From NCBI GenBank assembly GCA_930367215.1, contig OV884058.1:199720208-199784207 (forward strand): a stretch of 64,000 bases of DNA. The letters are read 5' to 3'. Position 1 is the first letter of the stretch. Every line of letters begins with the position of its first letter. The notes under the pieces are model-generated. The model was not told the origin of the DNA and searched no databases. It worked only from the letters and a program-made list of their open reading frames with translations. The position numbers and the translations under genes were made by a program. The DNA is from Pollenia angustigena (Eukaryota > Arthropoda > Insecta > Diptera > Polleniidae). This document shows positions 19,735 through 29,973 of this stretch, piece by piece.

Positions 19735-21290
19735 TTCGCTACACTGCTTTAACCACTTCTTCAGTTGAGAGATATTTAATATATGCATTCTATGGAAGGT
19801 TTTTTCACCCTGCGCCTTCCCGCTTTATTTTTATTTTCAAAAGTGTAGTATACCATAGGAGTGACTTCTACTAACATTCTTACTATAACAATTCTTAAGA
19901 TATGCGATATTAAACATCGGCGTCCTATGGGGATTAACATTTTCCCGCTGCTATTTTATTTGAATTTTTGGGCTCAGAATATCCTACTACCAAAAGTTCA
20001 ACAAAATGCGTGCAGCGGCTCTTAATTATATTTCTATCTGTGAGGGATGCTGTTCCTCCTCTGTCAACCCGCCCATTTTTATATTGATATTTATAGTTTA
20101 CCATAATAGAAGCTTTAACCACGTTTGAAGACTCCCCCTTTAATAGTTTTTCAGTTGAGCGATATTTAATATATGCATCCTATGGGAGGTATTTCCACCC
20201 CTGCGCATGCCCGCTTTATTCTTATTTTCAGTAGTGTAGTATACTATAAGACTGACTTCTACAAAGTTTGAACATTCTCGCTATAACCGTTCTCAAGATA
20301 TGCGATATTAAACATTGGAGTCCTATATGGGGGAGCCACTTCCCCCGCTGCTACTTTGTTTCAATTTTGGGGCTCAGAAGATCCTGCTACCAAAAGTTCA
20401 ACAAATTGCTTGCAGCGGCTCTTATTAATATTTCTATCTATGAGGGGTGCTGCTCCTCCTCTGGCTACCCCACCCATTTTTATATTTAAATTTAAAGTTT
20501 ACCATAATAGTAGCTTTAACCACGTTTGAAGACTATCCCTTAAATAGCTCTTCAGTTGAGCGATATTTAATATATGCATCCTATGTAAGGTATTTCCCCC
20601 CCTGCATCTACCCGCTTTATTTTTATTTTCAAAAGTGTGGTATACCAAAGTGTGTCTTCTACAAAGTTTGAACATTCTAACTGTAACAGTCTTTAAGATA
20701 TCCGATATTAACCATTGACGTCCTATGGGGGGTAACACTTCCCCCGCTGCTATTTTGTTTCAATTTTGGGGCTCAGAAAATCCTACTACTAAAAGTTCAA
20801 CAAATTGCTTGAAGCGGCTCTTATTAATATTTTTATCTATGAGGGGACCTGCTCCTCCTCTGTCCACCCCGCCCATTACTATATTGAAATTTAAAGTGTG
20901 CTATAATAGTAGCTTTAACCACGTTTGAAGACTCTCCCTTTAATAGTTCTTCAGTTGAGCGATATTTAATATATGCATCCTATGAGAGGTATTCCCCCCC
21001 CCCTTCGCCTACCCGCTTTATTTTTATTTTCAATAGTGTAGTATTCCATAAGAGTGACTTCTACAAAGTTTGAACATTCTCACTATAACAGTTCTTAAGA
21101 TATGCGATATTACACATTGGCGTCCTATGGGGGAAACCACTTCCCCCGCTGCTACTTTATTTCAATTTTGGGGCTCAGAAGATTTTACTACCAAAAGTTC
21201 AACAAAATGCGTGAAGCGGCGCTTAAGATATACGATATTTAGTATTGGCATCCAATGGGGGGTACCAATTCCCCTGCCCCTATCGAAAAA
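19735..21290. repeat. Tandem array of about 400-bp units, roughly 3.8 copies
   Basis: TCAGTTGAG followed by ATATTTAATATATGCAT starts at 19761, 20151, 20552 and 20951, giving periods of 390, 401 and 399 bases. Each unit also carries CCCGCTTTATTTTTATTTTCA, ACTTCTACAAAGTTTGAACA, TTCAATTTTGGGGCTCAGAA and GCAGCGGCTCTTA blocks. The last copy is partial. Frames within it are chance. Confidence 0.88.
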
Positions 21291-21383
21291 ATAAGTAGCC
21301 TATTTTATTTTTAGGACTCACGTGATGCTACTGTAAAAATTTCATGAAAATCGGTTCAGTATTTTAGGAGTCTATAAGCCAAC

Positions 21384-21421
21384 ATACAAACAAACAAACA
21401 AACAAACAAACATACAAACAT
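21384..21421. repeat. CAAA-type microsatellite at the array end
   Basis: About eight tandem copies of CAAA or ACAA between ATGAAAATCGGTTCAG-type sequence and a TTTTTATATATA stretch. Such an ending is common in insect dispersed repeats. Confidence 0.7.
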
Positions 21422-21437
21422 TTTTCATTTTTATATA

Positions 21438-21679
21438 TGAGCCGTTTATTTTGAAAGTGGCTAAGTCATTTCGGTTTTTAAGTCGAGATATTTAAGGGTT
21501 TGCGTTTTAACACGTTTAAAAATATGGATGCTAACTTTCGAGAAGATTCACTTGTATTTGATACATCATGATAATGATATTTTTCTCAGTATTTATTATT
21601 ATTATTTATTATTATATTTATTATTAACTCGATTTTTTTTGAAAAAGTGACTAATGCCACTTTCAAAATAAACGGCTCA
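21438..21679. mobile_element. 242-bp MITE with TATATA flanks
   Basis: The inverted repeat TGAGCCGTTTATTTTGAAAG at 21438 is mirrored ending at 21679. The flanks are TATATA on both sides (21432-21437 and 21680-21685), so the true TSD could be TA or longer. Confidence 0.8.
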
Positions 21680-21863
21680 TATATAGATATAATTACGTAG
21701 ACGAAAGGGGGATTATTGTATCATATATGTAACTAAATTCGGGACTCAAAGCAGATATTAATACTGTTCGATCGTGTACGGATGTGTCTGGTGAGCGTTT
21801 TGTTCAAAAATAAAAATAGCTTGTATATATTTATTATAAGACATGTGCTTCTGACCTGTTATT

Positions 21864-22325
21864 TTAAAAAATATGCCCGTCATCATCTGTATCATGATTT
21901 GTGCCATCTGGTGCCACGTTCGTCAAAACTGAAGGCGAAACTAGTAGATCTACTACTGATTTTGGAAGTTGGTGGACTTTTTTTTTTTTGGCAATATTGT
22001 TTTACCAGATACGATTGGATCTGAACTTAGTAGGAACCTATTTAATATGTCTCGATTGCAATCCTTTCGACTACATTTGCGAGAAAAATGTCATTGTAGT
22101 TTTAATAATCTTTGTTTCGGGCTTCCTGGGCTTCCTCAGTTAGTTTACCAATCGGTAATAGCGCGTGCGAAATGATTTCTGGGCCATGTATTAAAAACTT
22201 ATTCAAGGTTGGAGGCATGTTAAGCCACTGATACTTCTTAACAAAAAGTCGAGCTGTATTCTGAGCAACAACTCTAAACTTTTCTAACAAAGTTTTTGTA
22301 ACACACAGTTGCCATCTATATACAA
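21864..22325 (-). pseudogene. Transib-like transposase, C-terminal relic
   Basis: On the minus strand the frame from about 22325 gives FVKKYQWLNMPPTLNKFLIH, then ALLPIGKLTEEAQEARNKD. After a frameshift near 22100 it gives RKCSRKDCNRDILNRFLLSS followed by DPIVSGKTILP. After a second shift in an A-run (about 21980) it gives LPKSVVDLLVSPSVL and an acidic tail that stops at 21866-21864. These blocks match my recollection of the C-terminal core of Transib transposases (related to RAG1), where the catalytic Glu lies in the EEAQEARNK-type helix. The two catalytic Asp regions upstream are missing. The piece sits inside an element with Transib-type ends, which supports the call independently. Confidence 0.68.
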
Positions 22326-22927
22326 AATAAACAATTATAACAACGAAAACGAAGACAAAGCAAACAGAACTGGTGGTCTTTGCTTGAGTGACTATTTTCA
22401 GAATTAATTTAATAAAAAAAATTTCGCGCAAAAACTCGAAACATGTTATTACTGAATATTAAAGCCTAGGAACTGTAGTTTCTTAACAAATTAATATTCT
22501 AATGCCAACTTACACCATTCATATTTAAATATCCACGAATATTTTGAAAATAGGCAAAATTTAGACATATCTTAAAAAATTTTTTAAAAATACTTCTACA
22601 CAACTTTAGGTAACCCAATTATTTTTAGAACAACGCTAAAATATCTGAGGTTGAAGATTCCATAGTAAAATTATTACTTTTGACTTGCGAAAAACTATAT
22701 ATTAAGCTTCGAAATAAACCAAATTTCAAATAACACTATTGGGCGCGAATAGCTCAAAAATTACTTAACTTTAATACAATTTAATAAAACAACATATGAC
22801 ATTGAAATTTTCAGTAGTGATGAAGAATTTTATATACTGTAATCGGTTACTAAATATTTTTCAAAAAAACAAATTTTCATTTTTCAATTAATATCCATAT
22901 TTTGCGATTTCACCCCTCTGTGCAACG

Positions 22928-24149
22928 TTTAAACATTCATCGATTTTTTAGCCATTATGTTTGCAGCTAAAATTTTAAGAGCACAATATTTTTTTAGCCG
23001 ACCATATTTGAATCTTTAAAGTTAAATAGAGACAACATTTTATTAATCGTGACAAAAGAAGTGTTAGAAAGAACAATAGTTAATTTAATATAGTGGTTTT
23101 AACCATAATTTACATTTTTTTCGTGTAGTAACGATTCTGAAATAATTTATTTATATACAAAATGGTTTTTTTGTTTGTTCTGATATAAAACTTTAACCCA
23201 GTTTTTTTTGTATTTATTAATAGTTTATTTAATCATATTTTACTACCCTTTAAATTTTACATAATTTCAAAGAATATTCAAATAATCTATAATTTTGTTA
23301 GTTTTCTTCTTTTTGCGCAAATTAAAAAAGATTTAAAAGTTGATAAGCAAACTACTTTCAAAAAAAAAAAAAAAAACTTGACATGCCTTCAAAACATTAT
23401 TAATCAAATACGCGCAAATAGCGGATCAAAATCGCATTCTCAAATCGCTTCAAGATACTTCTCATAAACACCAACACACAAACAAATTCTTATAATTTTA
23501 TATACTAAGCGAATTTTTTAAGAATCTTAAACAAAAAATCAAACAAATAAAAAATTATTATTTATAAGAAGAAGAAATAAAAACAAGAATAGATTAACAT
23601 ATTAAATAAATAAAAATTTTAATTCATATTTCTAAGATCAAATAACACCAAACAACAATTAAATGTTTTTGGCCATGCAAATGGCTGATGACAGTCAATA
23701 GTGGCTTTTTAAATACTCATTAGCAAAAGAAAACATGACTAAACTATCGATAGCGTAAGAAACGAGTTCGAACAACGGCAACACGTTAAAACAACATTTA
23801 AGAACGTTGAAAATTATTAAATAAATAAAATATTTTATTTTAAGTTTTATGTTTCTTTTTACACATTAACCTGATCATCACCAACACCAACTAATATACA
23901 GAAGTATTATTAATGAATAGAAAAACGGAATGATGACAGGGCAGAAGTTTAAAATCGAAAAATCATGTTGCCAAAGTGTCTGTCTTGTTTTGTGTATTAG
24001 TTTGCTGACGGAAGAGAAAATGTTCAAGAATTTAAAGTTTTTTTTTTTTAAACAGATAATTTTAATATTTAATTAGAAAACTTTTCTATCACGCGCTATT
24101 TAATTCTATCGAAATTTGATAATAAAATATATAATAATAAAAAAAATCG
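22928..24149. other. AT-rich region without a recognised gene
   Basis: I see only homopolymer runs (for example 23359-23373) and AT-rich sequence. No motif-bearing frame exists here. Confidence 0.4.
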
Positions 24150-24262
24150 ATCAATGTGCCTTGGTAGGCTAGCTGGAAGCGTCGGGGTCACGGGTCCGAT
24201 TCCCGCCAGAGACTTTGGGGAAACGCTTAGGGAATAAAAAAAAAAATTTAAAAAAAAAACAG
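24150..24262 (+). mobile_element. SINE-like tRNA-derived head with A-rich tail
   Basis: TAGGCTAGCTGG at 24165-24176 resembles a polymerase III A box and GGTCCGATTCC at 24193-24203 differs by one base from the B box. The B box sits in a CGGG...CCCG T-arm-like hairpin. A-runs follow at 24236-24260. The boxes are closer than in a real tRNA and there is no anticodon arm, so a SINE fragment is more likely than a tRNA gene. Confidence 0.5.
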
Positions 24263-24279
24263 TGGATACAATTGGATTT

Positions 24280-25103
24280 AAAGAACTGAAGTTACAAAAA
24301 CTGAAACAGAAATGTCTTAAAACTAAACAAACTGACTTAAAAGCAAAAAAATCTAGATAATAAAATAAAACTGAACTAGAACTGCACTAAAACTGAGTTA
24401 TATCTGAACAATAATCGCATTATTAATAAACAAGAACTGAACTAGAACTTAACTAAAGCTGAACTAGAACTGAACTAGAACTGAACTAGAACTGAGCTAG
24501 AACTGAACTAGAACTGAACTAGAACTGAACTAGAACTGAACTAGAACTGAACTAGAACTGAACTAGAACTGAACTAGAACTGAACTAGAACTGAACTAGA
24601 ACTGAACTAGAACTGAACTAGAACTGAACTAGAACTGAACTAGAACTGAACTAGAACTGAACAAGAACTGAACTAGAACTGAACTAGAACTGAACTAGAA
24701 CTGAACTAGAACTGAATTAGAACTGAACTAGAACTGAACTAGAGAACTGAACAAGAACTGAACTAGAACTGAACTAGAACTGAACTAGAACTAAACTAGA
24801 CTTGAACTAGAACTGAACTAGAACTGAACTAGAACTGAGCTAGAACTAAACTAGAACTAAACTAGAACTAAACTAGAACTGAACTAGAACTACAACTGAA
24901 CTAAAATTAATCAAGAACTGAACTAGAACGGAAATAGAACTGAACTAGCACTGAACTAGAACCGTACTAGAGCGGACCTAGAACTGAACTAGAACTGAAC
25001 TAGCACTGAACTAGAACTGAACCAGAGTGGAAATAGAACTGAACTAGAACGGAACTAGAACGGAACTAGAACTGAACAAGAACTGAACTAGAACTGAACT
25101 AAT
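24280..25103. repeat. 11-bp satellite (AACTGAACTAG)n, about 60 regular copies
   Basis: Nearly perfect tandem copies run from about 24428 to 25103, preceded by degenerate copies from 24280. Variants (GAACTAAACTAG, ACGGAACTAG, GCACTGAACTAG) cluster toward 24800-25060. The 11-bp period puts TAG in every frame each 33 bases, so it cannot encode protein. Confidence 0.95.
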
Positions 25104-26790
25104 TTTATTCTTCTTTTAAAAAATTCGGGGATTGGTTTTGGAAGTTAATCCAATTTGGGGTTGTTTTAAGTCATTTCGTACTTGATTACAACTCGTACTA
25201 AAAGTAAGTGGAAAAACACTTGAATTTAGGACGATTTCTTTCATTAATCTTGTAGAAATTTCAAACGGAAGGAAAACTGTTCTACGCCCTTTCCACCTGT
25301 GCTGAAGGGTATAACAATACTTCAAGTAATGTATAATATACATTTAATTTAGCACACAAAATTTTCTGTCAATCGTTTTAAGCACTAAGGCCAGAGTTTT
25401 TTTTTTTGAAAAAAAGACATGCAGTAGATTTACTCGATTGAAGTTGATTGTTATTTCTCAAGATGCATGTAAAACATGATGTCGTTAACCCAATGATAAA
25501 GATGACTTTTCAAACGAAGCATGTTTTACATTCAAATAAACGAACACATATTTATCTTAAAAAACGGTTTCTTATCACTAGGTGTCTTAATTTTACAGTT
25601 ACAAATTGTTATAAGCCGCCACAAAAAAACAACAAAGATAAATAAAGTAAAACAAAACTGACCCAAATTTTACGACATAATAAGATCAAGATTTTTTTAA
25701 GCAAAATTAGAAACTTATAAATTTTTCTTGTTTAACTTGACACAAAGATTTATGTCATTTTCGATACTCTATCAATGATATGTGTGTATGATTTTGTTTT
25801 TTATTGGTATGCGTTTCATTCAATGGCTTCTCAATTTGTGCGGCCATTGTTGTCATTTGTATTATTTAAAATTGTTTTACCTTTAAATTGTTATCTTTTC
25901 CTTTTTAGTATTGTTTTACAACAATTCAAATTTACTTAATTTGTTTTTAATTTTGTTCTTTAAAGCATTTTATTTGAGTGCGTGTGCGAAGTTTCGTAAA
26001 TTAAAATGAAAACCGTTTTGTTTGCTTTGACACAATAAACAAATTTTTTAATTGTTTCGTTATTCAAAGAGACTACCAGTTTTGTCAATGATTTAGACTT
26101 CAGATTGATGAATTCGTGCGACTTATTCTTGCTATTCTTTCTTATGTTTACCAAATTAATATGGACACAAACAGTTTTCAGATGATCTGATAAAATATAT
26201 ACAAGAAAAACACACCTTAAAATTAAATTATTTTAGAAAAATTACTAACAATGTGGTTCTTTGATATAAAATGTTATTAGAACAAGTTAATACAGATAAG
26301 CTTTTTTCAAACTTCCCGCAAACGATGATTTGTCGGCACAAAATTGGAAATTTTTGAAGTAAAATAAAAAAAAATCAAGTAAGAAAATATAGTCGGTGTA
26401 TCAAAATAATTTTTGCGAGTGTACCCTATTTAAGACCCATGGGTAATCATGGACCCGTCTGAACAAAATTATGTTATGAGGTTAAGATTCATGTAAAAGT
26501 TCACAGAACAAAAATAACTCAAAAGCACAGTTTAACAACACAGTTTTTTAAGAATAAAATTTATGGTCAACAAACTTTTTATTTGATTCAATGAAAAAAA
26601 ATATCAAACTTTCACTTTATGAAATAATAAAATATTTCTTCATATTTAATAAAAAAATATTTGAAACAAATTAAAGACAGTATTTTTACAACTCTTGTCT
26701 ATTTTTTAATATCTGTAATATCGTTGCAAGCAAGAGTGTTTGTAATTCTCATTCGCTTTACAGTTTTATTTGTAAAATAAAGATATTTTC
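25104..26790. other. AT-rich region without a recognised gene
   Basis: Short frames at 25116-25343, 25448-25645 and 25960-26154 show no domain. Sequence at about 26380-26500 (ATAGTCGGTGTA, then GTACCCTATTTAAGACCCAT) resembles 58025-58150 and belongs to a dispersed repeat. Confidence 0.4.
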
Positions 26791-26794
26791 CCAA

Positions 26795-26905
26795 AGACTT
26801 TGGGAAAAGGTTTCCTGATGATCTGGCCAAAGCAACCAGCGAAATGCGCATAGGAACTAGCGTATCCCCCAAAAATAAATTTTAGCGTTTTTATCAAAGA
26901 ATACA
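26795..26905. repeat. Fragment of hairpin repeat family A
   Basis: GTTTCCTGATGATCTGGCC and AGCAACCAGCGAAATGCGCA match the arm of the family seen complete at 40484-41304 and 51345-52272. Both ends are truncated. Confidence 0.6.
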
Positions 26906-27059
26906 AATTGCAAATTCAGCACATCATAATTAATAAATAAAGAATCGGTAAACATTGTGTTTCATTTATTCAATATTTCCTAAAATTTATTTTCACAAAT
27001 CACGTAAACATTTTGTTGAAAAAAAAAAAATATTTTAGACAACAACTTTTTTATGGCCT

Positions 27060-27640
27060 CAAGTAACTTGGTTGGTGACCATGTCATAGAAGGGGGCTTA
27101 TTGACACCTTTTTAACAGGTCACTGAAAAAACCTTAATGGTCACATTAAATTTCTGTTGAAATAATGCATATCGTTAATATTGTCCCGAGTGAACCTCTG
27201 GAGTAACTTTCCTTTCCTCTGGAGTATCTACACTTTTAACACATTATCACCAGTACAGTGGTTTGTTTTTTCAATCGGTCCATTTTATTATAAAATTCTG
27301 TTCACTGGTCACGAGATAAGTGCTCTAAGAATAATTGAAACAACTTTCCCGCAGGTTATACCTACAAACGTTTTTATCAATACCGCAAAAATCGCGGAAA
27401 ATTCAAAATTTTTTTTAATCAAATATGCGATTTTCGTATTCAAATATGAAAATAGATTTTTTCTGTGTTCTTTGTGCCGAATAGGATAGGAGTTGAAAAA
27501 AGTCATAAAGCCCAATTTTTATGTTAATGTCATTAAAAACTATTTTCTGGAGTAGTATTCGTATGGAAGCTATGGTCAAATATGGACCGATTCCAATAAA
27601 TTTTGGTTAGATAATTTCGATTGCAATTAAATAAGTTTGG
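27060..27640. repeat. Dispersed repeat shared with about 58020-59090
   Basis: Shared blocks include GGGGGCTTATTGACACC versus GGGGGTCAATTGACACC, TTTCCCGCAGGTTAT, and GGAAGCTATGGTCAAATATG versus GGAGCTGTGGTGAAATATGG. It is non-coding and probably an old transposon. Confidence 0.5.
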
Positions 27641-27655
27641 ACCAAATTAAATGTA

Positions 27656-28341
27656 CACTGATAGAAAAGGCGTCATAACGCTGATGTATTTTGACATCAG
27701 TACTATCACAAGTGTCTTCGTTTTTGACCCCATGCCCCTTTTCATAATGGTGATGTCATCCTTAACATCACTAGGCCAAAGTGTCATCAGGGTCAAAATG
27801 AAATTATGTCATCAATAGGATGACACATCGGCATCACAGAAATGACGAACATGTCCTCAGTGCGATGACGCAGTTACATCGGAGAAAGGACACACTAGCA
27901 CCAATTTAATGACAGTTTGTCATTAAGTCAAAGTCATTGGAATTGACTTAAGTCAAAGTGAGAGAATATTATTATTTACTTATCCGTTCCATGTGTTTGT
28001 TTCACGTTTGTTGAATTACGACCTTTGTTAACAGCAGAAAACGATATGGTTTTCGTAATCATTCTACTTTAAAAATTTGATGTATTTAACTAAATAATTA
28101 AAAAAAATAGAATATAGTAATTTTTGAAATTTCATGAAAATAATGTTTATAATATACAAAATGTGGCATGTCACTATAGTCATAAAATAGATGACACGTA
28201 AAAAATGGCAGAATTGTACGAAGACGTTAGTCATTGGATTGATGTTACTTTTTGCATCATTGATTCCGTTTATAGTAACATTGGTGTCACAATTCTGATG
28301 TTTGGGCATCATCAATATGAAAATGCATTTTTCTATCAGTG
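27656..28341. mobile_element. 686-bp TA-flanked MITE rich in GTCAT/ATGAC motifs
   Basis: TA at 27654-27655 and 28342-28343. The termini are CACTGATAGAAAA in inverted orientation. The interior has many short GTCAT, ATGACA and CATCA motifs in both orientations, such as GATGTCATCC and TTGACATCAGT. No transposase. Confidence 0.78.
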
Positions 28342-28709
28342 TAATACCAACATAAAAAGATGGTTCATAGGCACAAAAAGCCAGCGAGCCAGCCAGCCGA
28401 AGTATCGCCGATATATCGGTATTCTTTGGATCCCAAATTCAAATCACTTATCTGAATTCTTTTGTTTTATTTATTTCTAGTTCAAAACAATAGTTTAAAG
28501 AATATAATTGTTCAAAAACGGCATCATTTTAATACCACATAACTTGACAAATAAACATCATGCTAAACATATATTTGGCACACACATTCATATCGACTAG
28601 GGGTACAGTGATGACAAATATAAACTAATTTCGGCAAACATTTTTTTTTGGATTCTCCCGCTTCACGAATAATGCCTAGGAAGTTAAACTTTTAAAATAC
28701 CATACATAT

Positions 28710-28940
28710 CTGTGGTTTTCATGGGCAACCGCGTACTGCCATTTCTTCGATTTTGAGATTTTGATGTCATATTATTTAATTTTAAGCGCTCTTTACATGG
28801 TTATAAACATTTCTGAAGGCATATGGACCAATTCCAATTTTTAACGTAAAACAAAGTTCTAGAAGTAACAAACATACATCATTATTTGCTCTAAAATAGT
28901 TTTTCGGCTCTCTAGAAGACATTCACGGTTGCACACAAAA
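28710..28940. mobile_element. Diverged copy of the 219-bp inner palindromic unit of the 1.25-kb twins
   Basis: CTGTGGTTTTCATGGGCAAC begins at 28710 exactly as at 56460 and 62883. Similarity continues through CGCTCTTTACAT, GGACCAATTCC, TTTTTCGGCT and ACGGTTGC. The outer 1.25-kb element is absent here, so the inner unit moves independently. Confidence 0.65.
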
Positions 28941-29159
28941 AGTTATTTAAGACACAAGCCATGCGCAACCCAAACGACGTTCGCATTTTAAGGTTATAAA
29001 CCCAATAACATTCTACTACAATTTTTAAGGAGAGTATAAGAAATGTTTCCAAGTGCTTTTTCTTTTTTTTTTTTTTTGTCTTAATAAAAAAGATATTATC
29101 TCATTTTTCCCGGTAGTACAAAAGGGTTATCTGTCAAACAAATTGTCATATAGAGCTCA

Positions 29160-29870
29160 CTTTTTGACATAAACGATCAGTATAGTCTGGCAAATCAGCA
29201 TGAAAATAGATTCTCGCTTGAACAACTTTCCAAGTTATCCAATATTTGCTTTGAAAATCTGGTGCAATTTACTTCTTGACTTTTGTGGCGCACCTCTCGT
29301 TTTTGGCTTAACGGGTTTGTGAACAGACAAAATTACACCATATGGATTGATATCAGTCCACAACAGAGCCTACAGGCTGCAAAAAATGCACCGGTTAGTA
29401 TGTGATTTACATACTGGTGGCATTATCGGATATATTTTCTATAATAATTAAGCCGCATCTCACGTGACGGTCAGTGGAGATTGGTACAACATCATGTTTA
29501 TTGATTTTTTGTTTGAAAATATGGTTGACATTTATCCGTCCAAAATTTTTTTTTAAACATTTTATCGCTACTTGCCATACGGCGGCTGCAACTGTCAACT
29601 TAATAAAATGAATAAATTTGGCTATAAGTTGATTTCGAGGAATGGACATGTCAACTGGCTTCCAAGCGATTTATCGCCTCTCGAATATTTTTTGTGAGCC
29701 TACCAAACTCACTGTTAAATGCTGATAAAACTGCAACAATTGATATCAAGGCATCAAGGCCAAAATTTTTCTTATTATTGGTGTCATACAGCCAGACCAC
29801 AATTGGGCATCCAGAAAGAGCTTCTACAAGAAATAGTTTTCAAATGGCAATGCAATGTACCAATTTTTGG
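29160..29870 (+). pseudogene. Degenerate mariner-like transposase
   Basis: Translation with several frame changes gives HTGGIIGYIFYNN, SHVTVSGDWYNIM, FIDFLFENMVDIYPS, ISRNGHVNWLPSDLSPLEYF (catalytic-region DxxPxxxxxWP-like block), ADKTATID and, at the end, FQMAMQC. The order matches insect mariner-like DDE transposases (GGIIGPYFFEN, VTVNGxRY, ISRNGDVNWPPRSCDLTPLDYFLWG). The FQQDGATCHT block with a catalytic Asp is missing, as if by an internal deletion at about 29560-29580. It is not functional. Confidence 0.75.
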
Positions 29871-29973
29871 AATCAAAAAAATTTTTTAAATTAAATTTTC
29901 TTTGTTATTTTTATAAATTTTAAATTCTTCGGGTTAAAAAAAAACAACCTTTACCTTTAAGTCAAATATGATA

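Larger units (their letters stand above)
19241..22922 (-). mobile_element. Transib-like DNA transposon, 3.7 kb with internal insertions
   Basis: The termini are inverted repeats starting CACAGAGGGGTGAAA and continuing about 36 bases with four mismatches (19241-19276 and 22887-22922). The flanks carry the 5-bp duplication CAACG (19236-19240 and 22923-22927). The outer heptamer CACAGAG is one base from the CACAGTG heptamer of Transib ends and RAG recombination signals. Transib elements make 5-bp GC-rich TSDs. A transposase relic with Transib-type C-terminal motifs lies inside at 21864-22325. Most of the left half is replaced by later repeats. Confidence 0.72.

Noticed and set aside
24193..24203. 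tRNA gene suggested by a B-box-like T arm
   Set aside because: No anticodon arm and the A- and B-like boxes are too close; an A-tail follows, so SINE-like is preferred.
24280..25103. CRISPR-like array
   Set aside because: The repeat is an 11-mer without spacers in a eukaryotic-type sequence; it is a satellite.
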